Shown here in pieces: positions 49,648 through 57,949 of a stretch of DNA of 64,000 bases. The position numbers were made by a program, and so were the translations under genes. The DNA is from Myxococcales bacterium (GTDB lineage: Bacteria > Myxococcota > Myxococcia > Myxococcales > Myxococcaceae). The notes below the pieces were generated by a model that did no database searches, was not told where the DNA came from, and saw only the letters and a program-made list of their open reading frames with translations. The stretch spans positions 62,001 to 126,000 of the forward strand of contig JADLDB010000169.1 of assembly GCA_020846875.1 (NCBI GenBank), written 5' to 3'. The first letter of the stretch is position 1, and the number at the start of each line of letters is the position of its first letter.

Positions 49648-51663
49648 TCACGGACAGCCGGCGTCCGGCTTGTTGCTCGTCGCCGGAGGACTCACCACCG
49701 TCTGCGGACCCAGGCTGCAGCCCAGCGCCACGTTGATCCGCACGCGCCCCGCGCCGCCGCCGCCGCCACCGCCCGCCGCCACCACGCCCGCGCCGCCGTT
49801 GGTCGCCCCGGTCGTCCCCGCGGCCCCATTCCCGCCGGCTCCACCGGTGAGGTTTCCACCCGTGGCGCCTGGCGCTGGCGAATCCGTCGTCTCCTCGCCT
49901 GGAGGCCCGTCGTCTCCGCTGAGCAGGGTGCCTCCCTTTCCGCCGCCGCCGCCGTTCGCCGTCACCGCGCCGACGCCCACCAGCACCACTTGCAGGCCTT
50001 CCAGCAGCACCGCGCCGCCGCTGCCGGCGCCGTTGCCCCCCGCGTAGAGGCTGCCACCGCTGCCGCCCCTGCCCGGCGCCGCGATGGATCCGCTGACGAT
50101 CACGTCGCCCGTGGCGCTCACCTGCAGCGCGCCGCCGCCCGCGGCCTCCCGGTTGCCGGAGTCTCCGCCCACGCCTCCGGGGCAGCCCCCGCGCAGGGGC
50201 CGAAGCTCCAGGTCGCCGGCGGTGCCACCCCCCGGCGCGCCCGCAGCGGCCCCCGCTCCTCCGGCTCCACCCGTCGTCCCGAAGCCGCCGCCGCCCGCGC
50301 CGCCGTTCCCCGACGCCGGAGTCCCGCCGTGGCCGTCCCCGGTGCACGGCTGCGCGCCCGCCGCCACCGTGACGCCGCCCAGCACCCGCACCCGGCCAGC
50401 CGCCGCGATGATCGCCGGCCGCGACCCGCGCAAGGTGAGCGCACCACCGGCCAGCACGTCGAGATCGCGGAAGGACAGGAGCAGCGCGTCCACGCCGCCG
50501 TCCTGGGGAATGATCCCCCACCCGAACATCGGCTGGCCCGCGCACCAGTTGGTGACGGTGGGCGCCGCGCCGCCGGTGTCGATGATCGTCTCGCCGCAGT
50601 CCAGCACCACGCCCGCGTCGGGCAGCGTGGGCACCTGGGTCAGCTTGAAGTTGGAGGGCGTGTACGGCCACATCGGCACGCAGCCCCCGCTGGCGTTGCA
50701 CACCCCTCCGGCCGCGCACGACGTGCCCGCGTCGAGCGCGGCGTACTGGCACCCGCCGTCTCGATCGCACGTCCCGGTGTGCACCTGGCACTCCCGCACG
50801 TCGCACGCCACCGGCACGCCTGCGCAGCCGCCGTCGGCGTCGCAGCGATCGACCACCGTGCAGGCGTCGCCGTCGTCGCAGCTCGCCGCCGGCGTCACCG
50901 CGTACTGGCAGCCCGCGTCCGGCACGCACTGGCCCATCGCGGCGCGGCACTGCCCCGGCGGCGTGGTGCACGCCGTGCTCATCCCCATGCAGGCGCCGTC
51001 CAACTGGCAGGTGTCCATGGTGGTGCACTCGTTGCCGTCGTCGCACTCGACGCCGGCGTTGGGCGGGTAGCGGCACCCTGCATCCACCACGCACACTCCG
51101 GCGCCCTGGAAGCAGATCGACGGGGGGCGATCGCAGATCACCTGCGTGCCGCCCAGGCACTGGCCGCCCTGGCAGGTGAGCCCCGTCACGCACAGGTTGC
51201 CGTTGGTGCACGTCCGCGCGTTGCAGTCGAAGTCGAGGCAGTCGGCGTCGCCGTCGCCGTCGTCGTCGAGCGCGTTGTCGCAGCGCGTCTCCTGAGCCGG
51301 CAGGTTCTTCCGCAACAGCAGCGAGGCCTCGAGGATCACCCCCGCCCGGAAGCGCGCCTCTTTGGGGGCGGCCGTCTCCGGTGGTTGGGTCAGCGTGGTG
51401 CAGCTCTCGTCGGAGTACCCCGAGGCCTCCAGGGTGATGGTGGCGGGCAGATCCGCCTGCACCAGGCCCACCTTGAGGCGGCTCTTCCCGCGGGTCAGCA
51501 TGCAGTTGCTGGGCTTGGTGATCGCCTCGCCCCTGGCCAGCAGTCGCACGGCCTTCGAGGTGACGCCCTGCTCCAGCTCGATGGTGACGTACAGGCCGGG
51601 CTCGATCCCCTTCGAGCCGCAGGCCGTCAGCGCCAGGGCGAAGAGCCACCCGCACCGCTTCAC
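49648..51663 (-). CDS. Lipoprotein with Asp/Cys-rich modules and glycine-rich C-terminus
   Basis: 671 residues from GTG 51663. Lipobox LTAC, Cys15. Residues ~125-150 hold DNALDDDGDGDADCLDFDC, the Asp-rich MopE-like metal-binding pattern. ~150-330 carry repeated Cys-rich modules of the type CDDGxxCTxxDxC, separated by DAGC(Q/R)Y. The last ~250 residues are glycine-rich (GGAGGGGF, GGGGGGGAGRVRI), a beta-helix-like tail. No enzymatic motif. A surface metal-binding or matrix protein is likely. Its GTGA start overlaps the stop of the MBL hydrolase, so the two are coupled. The 154-base gap downstream shows nothing definite. Confidence 0.75.
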   Translation of the reverse strand: MKRCGWLFALALTACGSKGIEPGLYVTIELEQGVTSKAVRLLARGEAITKPSNCMLTRGKSRLKVGLVQADLPATITLEASGYSDESCTTLTQPPETAAPKEARFRAGVILEASLLLRKNLPAQETRCDNALDDDGDGDADCLDFDCNARTCTNGNLCVTGLTCQGGQCLGGTQVICDRPPSICFQGAGVCVVDAGCRYPPNAGVECDDGNECTTMDTCQLDGACMGMSTACTTPPGQCRAAMGQCVPDAGCQYAVTPAASCDDGDACTVVDRCDADGGCAGVPVACDVRECQVHTGTCDRDGGCQYAALDAGTSCAAGGVCNASGGCVPMWPYTPSNFKLTQVPTLPDAGVVLDCGETIIDTGGAAPTVTNWCAGQPMFGWGIIPQDGGVDALLLSFRDLDVLAGGALTLRGSRPAIIAAAGRVRVLGGVTVAAGAQPCTGDGHGGTPASGNGGAGGGGFGTTGGAGGAGAAAGAPGGGTAGDLELRPLRGGCPGGVGGDSGNREAAGGGALQVSATGDVIVSGSIAAPGRGGSGGSLYAGGNGAGSGGAVLLEGLQVVLVGVGAVTANGGGGGKGGTLLSGDDGPPGEETTDSPAPGATGGNLTGGAGGNGAAGTTGATNGGAGVVAAGGGGGGGAGRVRINVALGCSLGPQTVVSPPATSNKPDAGCP

Positions 51664-52754
51664 TTCGCTTCCTCCCCGACGTCACGTCCTTCGCCGAAGC
51701 CCAGCACCGCAAAGGGGGCCGGCGTCTCCGCGAGCGCCGCCTCGAGCGCCTCCACCGCCTCCGTCTCCCCGTCGTCCGCCAGCGGGAAGGTGCCGTAGTG
51801 CATCGGCACCGCCAGCGTGGCCTTGAGGTCCACCGCCGCCTGCACCGCCTCCTTCGGTGACATGTGGATCGCGCTCATGAACCACTCCGGCTTGTAGGCG
51901 CCGATGGGTAGCACGGCCAGGCGCATCGGTCCCAGCCGCTTCTGCACCTCGGCGAAGTGCGCTCCGTAGCCGGTGTCCCCGCCGAAGTACGCCTTGCCCG
52001 CCGAGCCTTCCAGCACCCAGGCAGTCCACAGCGTGCCGTCGGCGTCGAAGAGGCCCCGGTTGGAGAAGTGTTGGTTGGGCACGCTGCGCACGGTGATCCC
52101 CTTGAGCTCCTGTGCGTCCCACCAGTCCAGCTCGGCCACGTCGGCCAGGCCCTGGGCCTCGAGGAAGGCCTTGTTCCCCAGCCCCACGAAGATGCGCACC
52201 TTCGGCCAGGTCGCGGCGATGCGCTTGAGCGTCGGCACGTCGAGGTGATCGTAGTGGTTGTGGCTCACCACCACCGCGTCGATCCGCGGCAGCTCCTCGA
52301 AGCGGATCCCCGGCGGGCGCACCCGCTTCGGGCCGGCGAAGGACACCGGGCTGGCGCGCTCCGAGTAGATCGGATCGGTCAGCACGTTCACTCCGTCCAA
52401 CTGGATGAGGGTGGTGGCGTGGTTGATGAAGGTCACCCGCATCGCGCCCCGCGCCACCTCGTACGGGGGGCGGCTCCCGTACGGCTCTTCCCGGTAGCTC
52501 TTCCACGGGCCCTGCTGCCGCTCCCGCTGCCACTTGAAGAAGGAGGACAGGCCGCCCAGCGTGCCGAAGGACCCCACCTTCTTCGGCGCCTCGGGGGTGA
52601 TGAATCGCTCGCCGTCGAAGTGAGGCCCCTTCTCGCCGCGCCAGGTGGGAGCGGACAGCGCGCAGCCCACCACCGGGATGCCCGCGCTCGCGGACAACAC
52701 CACCGCGAACAAGAGCAGGCCCAGCTTGCGCGCGATGCGACTCACCGGGGACAT
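51660..52754 (-). CDS. MBL-fold metallohydrolase, NAPE-PLD-like
   Basis: 364 residues from ATG 52754 (MSPVSRIARKLG); an upstream Met at 52799 gives a longer, less likely N-terminus. An N-terminal hydrophobic segment (LGLLLFAVVLSASAGIPVVGCAL) may be a signal or anchor. The zinc site is SHNHYDHLD, with YFGGDTGYG and the late HMSP and MHYGTF histidines. INHATTLIQLDG and LTDPIYSERASP match NAPE-PLD/UlaG-like proteins. Such enzymes cleave phosphodiesters or lactones, for example the head group of N-acyl phosphatidylethanolamine. Substrate is undetermined. The stop overlaps the glycine-rich lipoprotein start. It diverges from the AGPS-like gene with 80 bases between. Confidence 0.85.
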   Translation of the reverse strand: MSPVSRIARKLGLLLFAVVLSASAGIPVVGCALSAPTWRGEKGPHFDGERFITPEAPKKVGSFGTLGGLSSFFKWQRERQQGPWKSYREEPYGSRPPYEVARGAMRVTFINHATTLIQLDGVNVLTDPIYSERASPVSFAGPKRVRPPGIRFEELPRIDAVVVSHNHYDHLDVPTLKRIAATWPKVRIFVGLGNKAFLEAQGLADVAELDWWDAQELKGITVRSVPNQHFSNRGLFDADGTLWTAWVLEGSAGKAYFGGDTGYGAHFAEVQKRLGPMRLAVLPIGAYKPEWFMSAIHMSPKEAVQAAVDLKATLAVPMHYGTFPLADDGETEAVEALEAALAETPAPFAVLGFGEGRDVGEEAK

Positions 52755-52834
52755 GAACGCAGCAGCAATTAGCACGGGGGCGGCCCAGATCGCAGGCACC
52801 CTTCACCCCCGGCTTTGCTACAACCCGCCGTCGC

Positions 52835-54448
52835 GTGACGGAGGCGAAGGTGTCCACAGACGCACGGCTTTCCGGGTTGGGCAGCCGTTGGGGGGCCGTC
52901 CCCGCGGGCGCGCTGCCTCCTCCCCGCGCGAAGGTGCTGGCCGCGAAGGGCGCCCTGGCCGAAGCGGTGGGCGGGCGCGTCTCCTTCTCCGACTTCGATC
53001 GCCTCTCCTACGCGCGCGATCTCTGGCCGCTGGCGCTGTTGTGGATCCGCCAGGGCAAGGTGCCGCCCCCGCCGGACGCGATCGTCTGGCCAGGGACGGA
53101 GGACGAGGTGGCCCGGGTGGTCCGCGTGGCCAGGGACAAGCGCCTGGCGCTGATCCCCTACGGCGCGGGCTCCGGCGTGTGCGGCGGCGCCTGGGCCATC
53201 CACGGCGGCGTGACGCTGGACTTGAAGCGCTTCGACTCGATCGGCCCCGTAGACGAGGCGCGGCGCTGCGTGGACGTGGGCGCCGGGGTGATGGGCGAGA
53301 CGCTGGAGCGCAAGCTGAACTTCTCCGGGTGGACCCTCGGGCACTTCCCGTCGTCCATCTACTGCTCGAGCGTCGGCGGGTGGATCGCCGCCCGCAGCGC
53401 CGGCCAACTGTCCAGCCGCTACGGGAAGATCGAGGACATGGTGCTGTCCTTGCGCGCCGTGCTGGGCACCGGCGAGCAGCTCATCACCCCCGAGCGCCCC
53501 TTCAGCGGGCCGGATCTCGCGCCGCTGCTGATCGGCAGCGAAGGCACGCTGTGCGCCTTCACCGGGGCCCGCCTGCGCGTCTTCCCGCTGCCCGAGGGCC
53601 GAGTCTTCCACGGCTTCGAGTTCGCCTCGGTGGAGGAGGGCCTCGAGGCGATCCGCCTCGTCTTCCGCGAAGGCCTGCGCCCCGCCGTGGTGCGCCTGTA
53701 CGATCCCTTCGACACCGCCTTCGTGGGCAAGGGCGGGAAGGCCAGGCACGCGCCCGTCACCCCTCCCTCGCTGCGAAGCGCCATGGAGCGCAGCTTCCTG
53801 CCGATGATGCTGCGACAGGTGACGAAGCAGACGCTCGGCCGCCCGAAGGTGATGAACCAGCTCCAGCGCGTGTTCCGCAAGAGCCGGCTCATCCTCATGT
53901 TCGAAGGGGAAGCCAAGCGCGCCGAGGCGGACGATCGCGCCGCCACCATGCTGTGCCGGAAGCTGGGCGGGGACGATCTGGGTGAGGCCCCGGGCCGCGC
54001 CTGGCTGGCCAGGCGCTACGACGTCTCCTACCGCATGTCGCGACTCATCGACGCCGGCACCTTCGCCGACACCATGGAGATCGCCGCGCCCTGGGAGCGC
54101 GTCCACGAGGTGTACGAGCGCGTGCACGCCGCCGCCTCGCCGTACGCCTTCGTGCTCTGCCACTTCAGCCACGCCTACGCGGACGGCTGCTCGCTGTACT
54201 TCTCTTTCGTGGGCTCGGGCGGGGACGAGCAGGAGATCGAGCAGCGCTACCACCAGCTCTGGCGCGCGGCGCTGGCCGCCGCGGTGTCGGCCGGAGGCAA
54301 CGTCAGCCACCACCACGGCGTGGGGCTGCTCAAGGCCCAGGCGCTGCAGGACGCGCTGGGGGACGGCCGCCACGCCCTGGCCGCCCTCAAGGCGCTGTTC
54401 GATCCGGACGGGGTGATGAACCCTGGGAAGCTGGGGCTCTCGTCATGA
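52835..54448 (+). CDS. FAD-binding oxidase, alkyl-DHAP-synthase-like
   Basis: 537 residues from the GTG-type start at 52835. The FAD PP-loop is LIPYGAGSGVCGG (~107-119), and SSIYCSSVGGWIAARSAGQ with RYGKIEDMV are typical of the VAO/PCMH family. HHHGVG at 492-497 is the histidine cluster of alkyldihydroxyacetonephosphate synthase, which makes the ether bond of ether lipids from acyl-DHAP and a fatty alcohol. That fits the ether lipids known in myxobacteria, but the next two genes resemble GlcE and GlcF, so a glycolate/lactate-type oxidase subunit is the alternative. ATGA overlap with the next gene. Confidence 0.8.
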   Translation: MTEAKVSTDARLSGLGSRWGAVPAGALPPPRAKVLAAKGALAEAVGGRVSFSDFDRLSYARDLWPLALLWIRQGKVPPPPDAIVWPGTEDEVARVVRVARDKRLALIPYGAGSGVCGGAWAIHGGVTLDLKRFDSIGPVDEARRCVDVGAGVMGETLERKLNFSGWTLGHFPSSIYCSSVGGWIAARSAGQLSSRYGKIEDMVLSLRAVLGTGEQLITPERPFSGPDLAPLLIGSEGTLCAFTGARLRVFPLPEGRVFHGFEFASVEEGLEAIRLVFREGLRPAVVRLYDPFDTAFVGKGGKARHAPVTPPSLRSAMERSFLPMMLRQVTKQTLGRPKVMNQLQRVFRKSRLILMFEGEAKRAEADDRAATMLCRKLGGDDLGEAPGRAWLARRYDVSYRMSRLIDAGTFADTMEIAAPWERVHEVYERVHAAASPYAFVLCHFSHAYADGCSLYFSFVGSGGDEQEIEQRYHQLWRAALAAAVSAGGNVSHHHGVGLLKAQALQDALGDGRHALAALKALFDPDGVMNPGKLGLSS

Positions 54449-55431
54449 GCTCGCTGGCGGACGCCCTGGGCCCGGTGGCCCGCGATACGGCCGACGGCGG
54501 CGTCTTGTTGGCGCCTGGCGACGAGCGCGCGCTGGCCAACGCGCTCCACGTGCTGGCGGATCAAGGCGCGCGGCTCAACCGCGACGCCACCCTGTCCCGC
54601 GAGCGTCTCACTGAGGTGGGCCCCGTCGAGCCGCGCTCGATGACGCTGGAGGTGGGCGCCGGCGTGGTGCTGCAGCGGCTCGACGATCGCCTGCGCACCT
54701 TCGGCCTCACCGTGGGGCCCCTCTCTCCTTCGGCGATGCAGCTCACCCTGGGCGACTTCCTCGAGGGCCCCTTCGCGGGCCTGCGCGCGATCCCCGGCGG
54801 GCGGCTGGAGCCCCTCTGCACCCGGCTCGTCGCCGTCCTCGCCGACGGCCGGCGGCTGGAGACGAGCGAGGCCCCGCGCAGCGCCGCCGGTCCAGATCTC
54901 TCTGCCCTGGTGCTGGGCGGGCACGGCCGCCTCGGCGTCGTCACCCGCGCGAGGGTGCGGTGCTTCCCACTGCCCGAGGCCGACGTGCGCGCCACCTACA
55001 GCCTCCCGTCGCCCGCCGCCTTCGTCACCGCCTTCACCCGCGCGGTGGCCGAGGGCGCCTGGCCGTGGCGCGTGCACGTCGATCCCCGCTCCGGCCGGGT
55101 GGTGGCGGAGGTGCGCCTGGCGGGCAGCGCCGGGGCGGTGGAGCGCGACCGCGACCTCTTCGGCCGCTGCGTGGACGAAGCAGGGGGGCGGCCCTCGGGC
55201 GACGCCGAGCGCGAGGGCCCGGTGGCGGTGTCGCACGAGTCCACCTGGCCCGCGGTGCAGGCCAGCCTCGAGGCCGGGCGCGCCCTGCAGCTCTTTCGCC
55301 TCTCGCTGGGCACGGTGGTGGCCCGCGGCGACGTGGACGGCCTGCGCCTCGACGAGCCAACCGCCTGGAGCTCTCTGGGCGGCCGCCTGCTGGCCCTCGA
55401 TCCCCGCGGAGTGCTGGGAGGTGCCCCGTGA
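54445..55431 (+). CDS. FAD-binding oxidoreductase, GlcE-like
   Basis: 328 residues from ATG 54445, overlapping the previous stop (ATGA). A short VAO-type FAD-binding protein. LEVGAGVVLQRLDDRLRTFGLTVGP (~67-91, given in part) corresponds to the P-loop strand of GlcE. FAGLRAIPGGRLEPL and LGGHGRLGVVTRARVRCFPLP follow. It lacks the full C-terminal substrate domain of larger relatives, as GlcE does. It is probably a flavin subunit of a membrane complex with the AGPS-like and iron-sulfur partners. Its GTGA end overlaps the iron-sulfur gene. Confidence 0.78.
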   Translation: MSSLADALGPVARDTADGGVLLAPGDERALANALHVLADQGARLNRDATLSRERLTEVGPVEPRSMTLEVGAGVVLQRLDDRLRTFGLTVGPLSPSAMQLTLGDFLEGPFAGLRAIPGGRLEPLCTRLVAVLADGRRLETSEAPRSAAGPDLSALVLGGHGRLGVVTRARVRCFPLPEADVRATYSLPSPAAFVTAFTRAVAEGAWPWRVHVDPRSGRVVAEVRLAGSAGAVERDRDLFGRCVDEAGGRPSGDAEREGPVAVSHESTWPAVQASLEAGRALQLFRLSLGTVVARGDVDGLRLDEPTAWSSLGGRLLALDPRGVLGGAP

Positions 55432-56522
55432 GTGACGCGCTCCTCCGGCACGCGCCGGCCTACACCACCTGCGCCTACTGCCCGAAGATGTGCCGCTTCG
55501 CCTGCCCGGTGGCCGAGGCCGCGCCGTCCGAGTCGCTGTCCACCTGGGGAAAGATGGTGGCCGGCCACCTGGTGCAGACGCAGCAGCGCCCCCTGGACGA
55601 AGACGCCGCCCGGGCCCTGCACGCCTGCACCGGCTGCATGCGTTGCAGCACTTTCTGCAAGCACGAGAACCAGGTGGGCCCCGCGCTCTTCGCGGCCCGA
55701 GGCGCCACCGTGGAGGCCGGGCTCCAGCCCCGGGGCGCCGCCACCACCCTGGCCACCTTCACCCAGTCGCAGAACCCCTTCGGGCGTGAGCTGGCCACGC
55801 TGGTCGCCGCGCGCCGCGCCCTGGGGCCGGTGAAGTTCCAGCTCTTCCCCGGGTGCAGCGCGCTGGTGAAGGCCCCTGCGCTCGTCGACGACGTGCTGGA
55901 GGTGGCGCGCCGCTTCGGCGCCCCGATGGGCGTGGCGCGGGTCTCCTCCCGCTGCTGCGGCTACCCGCTGTACGCCGCCGGCGCCCACGACGCCTTCCGC
56001 GAGCACGCCGCCGCCATGGCCGACGCGATGAGCCACGTGCCCGAGCTGACGGTGCTCGATCCCGGGTGTGCCCTCACCTTCCTCAAGGTGTACCCGGCGT
56101 TCGGCGTGAAGCTGCAGACGCGCGTGCACACCCTGGTGGAGGTGCTGGCCGACCACCTGCCCCACGCGCCCGCAACTCCGCCGCTGGACGAGGTCGTCGG
56201 CTACCATGACGCCTGCCACCTCGGGCGCGGGCTGGGCCAGTACGATCAGCCGCGGGCGCTGCTCCACCGCGCCGTGCGGCAGGTGACCGAAGGCGCCTCG
56301 GTCCGGCGTGAGGGTGGCTGCGCGGGCGGAGGCGGCCTGTTGCCCCGCACCATGCCGGACGTGGCCGTGGAGGTGGCCCGCCGACAGGCCGCGGAGGTGA
56401 CGCCGTCGCCGGACGTCGCGGTGGTGACGGCGTGCCCCACCTCGCGGCGGATGTTCGAGCGCGCGGGGAAGAAGTCATACGACCTGGTGACGCTGCTGCG
56501 CCGCTGGACGGAGGGGACATGA
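55428..56522 (+). CDS. Iron-sulfur electron-transfer protein, GlcF/HdrD-like
   Basis: 364 residues from GTG 55428. Two [4Fe-4S] sites: the first, CAYCPKMCRFACP (Cys15, 18, 22, 26), has an extra residue between the second and third Cys compared with a usual ferredoxin. The second, CTGCMRCSTFC, is canonical. Two CCG domains follow: CCGYPLYAAG and CAGGGGLLP, with HDACHLGRG. It passes electrons from the flavoproteins to a quinone, by family analogy with GlcF. It overlaps its upstream (GTGA) and downstream (ATGA) neighbours, so this is one coupled operon. A longer upstream frame runs inside the GlcE-like gene and was rejected. Confidence 0.85.
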   Translation: MSDALLRHAPAYTTCAYCPKMCRFACPVAEAAPSESLSTWGKMVAGHLVQTQQRPLDEDAARALHACTGCMRCSTFCKHENQVGPALFAARGATVEAGLQPRGAATTLATFTQSQNPFGRELATLVAARRALGPVKFQLFPGCSALVKAPALVDDVLEVARRFGAPMGVARVSSRCCGYPLYAAGAHDAFREHAAAMADAMSHVPELTVLDPGCALTFLKVYPAFGVKLQTRVHTLVEVLADHLPHAPATPPLDEVVGYHDACHLGRGLGQYDQPRALLHRAVRQVTEGASVRREGGCAGGGGLLPRTMPDVAVEVARRQAAEVTPSPDVAVVTACPTSRRMFERAGKKSYDLVTLLRRWTEGT

Positions 56523-57436
56523 AGACCTTCTTCGTGGTGAACCCGAAGAGCGCCAACGGCGCCACCGGCAAGCGCTGGGGCGAGCTGGCCGCGCGGATCG
56601 CCCGCACCCTCTCGGACTTCGGCGTGGAGTTCACCAAAGGCCCGCTGGACGCGGTGGGGCTGGCGCGGCAGGCGGTGAAGAGCGGCTACGAGTGCGTGGT
56701 GGCGGTGGGCGGCGACGGCACCATCAACGAGGTGCTCAACGGCTTCTTCGAGGACGGGCGCGCGCTGAACCCCAACGCGGCCCTGGGCGTCTTGCCCCGC
56801 GGCACCGGCGGCGACTTCCGCAAGACCTTCGGGTGGGATCTCGACTTCGACGCGGCGGTGCGGCGCCTCAAGACGCCCGACACCCGCCCCTTCGACGTGG
56901 GCCGGCTGGAGTACATGGGGCACGACGGCTCCAGCCAGGTCCGCTACTTCGCCAACATCTGCAGCTTCGGCGTCTCCGGCCTGGTGGACGAGGAGGTCAA
57001 CCGCACCTCCAAGGCGCTGGGCGGCAAGCTGTCCTTCATGTGGGGCTCGCTCAAGGCGCTCACCAAGTACAAGGATCAGGTGGTGAACGTGTCCTTCGAC
57101 GGCAAGCCCACCGAGGCGCTGTCCGTCACCACCCTGGCAGTGGCCAACGGGAAGTACTTCGGCGGGGGGATGAAGGTTGCCCCGGAAGCCGACGTGAGCG
57201 ACGGGCAGTTCGACGTCACGATCTGGAGCGGCTACGGCCTCACCGACTTCGTGCTCAAGAGCGCGAGCGTGTACTCGGGCGAACACCTGAAGTGGAAGGG
57301 CACCCGCACCCTGCGCTGCCACGAGGTGGTCGCTGACAGCCAGGAACGCGTGTTGATCGACTGCGACGGCGAGCAGCCCGGGCGCCTGCCCTGCAAGCTG
57401 ACCATCCTCCCCGCGGCGATCCGCCTGAAGGTGTGA
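56519..57436 (+). CDS. Diacylglycerol/lipid kinase, DagK/YegS family
   Basis: 305 residues from ATG 56519, overlapping the previous stop (ATGA). DAGK signature: VVNPKSANG at the start, VAVGGDGTINEVLNGF (~64-79), GVLPRGTGGDFRKTFG (~95-110), and NGKYFGGGMKVAPEADVSDG near residue 220. These match ATP-binding and metal-binding segments of bacterial lipid kinases, which phosphorylate diacylglycerol or related lipids. Following the AGPS-like gene, it supports a glycerolipid role for the operon. It ends 1 base before the thioesterase gene. Confidence 0.88.
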   Translation: MKTFFVVNPKSANGATGKRWGELAARIARTLSDFGVEFTKGPLDAVGLARQAVKSGYECVVAVGGDGTINEVLNGFFEDGRALNPNAALGVLPRGTGGDFRKTFGWDLDFDAAVRRLKTPDTRPFDVGRLEYMGHDGSSQVRYFANICSFGVSGLVDEEVNRTSKALGGKLSFMWGSLKALTKYKDQVVNVSFDGKPTEALSVTTLAVANGKYFGGGMKVAPEADVSDGQFDVTIWSGYGLTDFVLKSASVYSGEHLKWKGTRTLRCHEVVADSQERVLIDCDGEQPGRLPCKLTILPAAIRLKV

Positions 57437-57437
57437 C

Positions 57438-57905
57438 ATGGGCGAAGGCTTCCCGGTGCGCATCGAGCTCAAGGTGCAGTGGGGCGAGATGGACGCCTTC
57501 CACCACGTCAACAACGCCACCTACCTGCGCTGGTTCGAGTCGGCGCGCATCGCCTACTTCGAGCAGGTGGCGGCCAACGCGCACGACGTGAGCCCCTGGG
57601 TGCCGATCCTCGCCCGCGCCACCGTCGACTTCCGCAGGCCCGTCACCTACCCGGACACCGTCACCGTCGAGGCCTCGGTGCGGAAGTTCGGCACCACCAG
57701 CTTCACCATGCAGTACCGCCTCACCAGCCAGGCGCAGGGGGCCGTCGCCGCGGAAGGGGAGGCGGTGGTGGTGCTGCTCGATCCCTCCACCAGCCGGAAG
57801 ATGCCGCTGCCCGAGGCGCTCAAGGCGCTCATCGCGAAGCTCGAGGGCCACGCCCGAAGCGCCCAAAGGGTCCACCCTGGGGAGGCTCGTCCCACCCGCG
57901 GGTGA
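57438..57905 (+). CDS. Acyl-CoA thioesterase, 4HBT hotdog family
   Basis: 155 residues. Hotdog motif WGEMDAFHHVNNATYLRWFE (~14-33) contains the catalytic Asp and the HVNN turn of YbgC/FcbC-type thioesterases, which hydrolyse acyl-CoA or acyl-ACP thioesters. One domain, cytoplasmic. The last ~25 residues are Arg/Pro-rich and non-conserved. It is the last gene of the lipid operon; the histidine kinase starts 44 bases later. Substrate chain length unknown. Confidence 0.88.
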   Translation: MGEGFPVRIELKVQWGEMDAFHHVNNATYLRWFESARIAYFEQVAANAHDVSPWVPILARATVDFRRPVTYPDTVTVEASVRKFGTTSFTMQYRLTSQAQGAVAAEGEAVVVLLDPSTSRKMPLPEALKALIAKLEGHARSAQRVHPGEARPTRG

Positions 57906-57949
57906 CGCGGGGCCCTTCGCGGGCCTATGGTGAGCCCGCCGTTCCCCGC

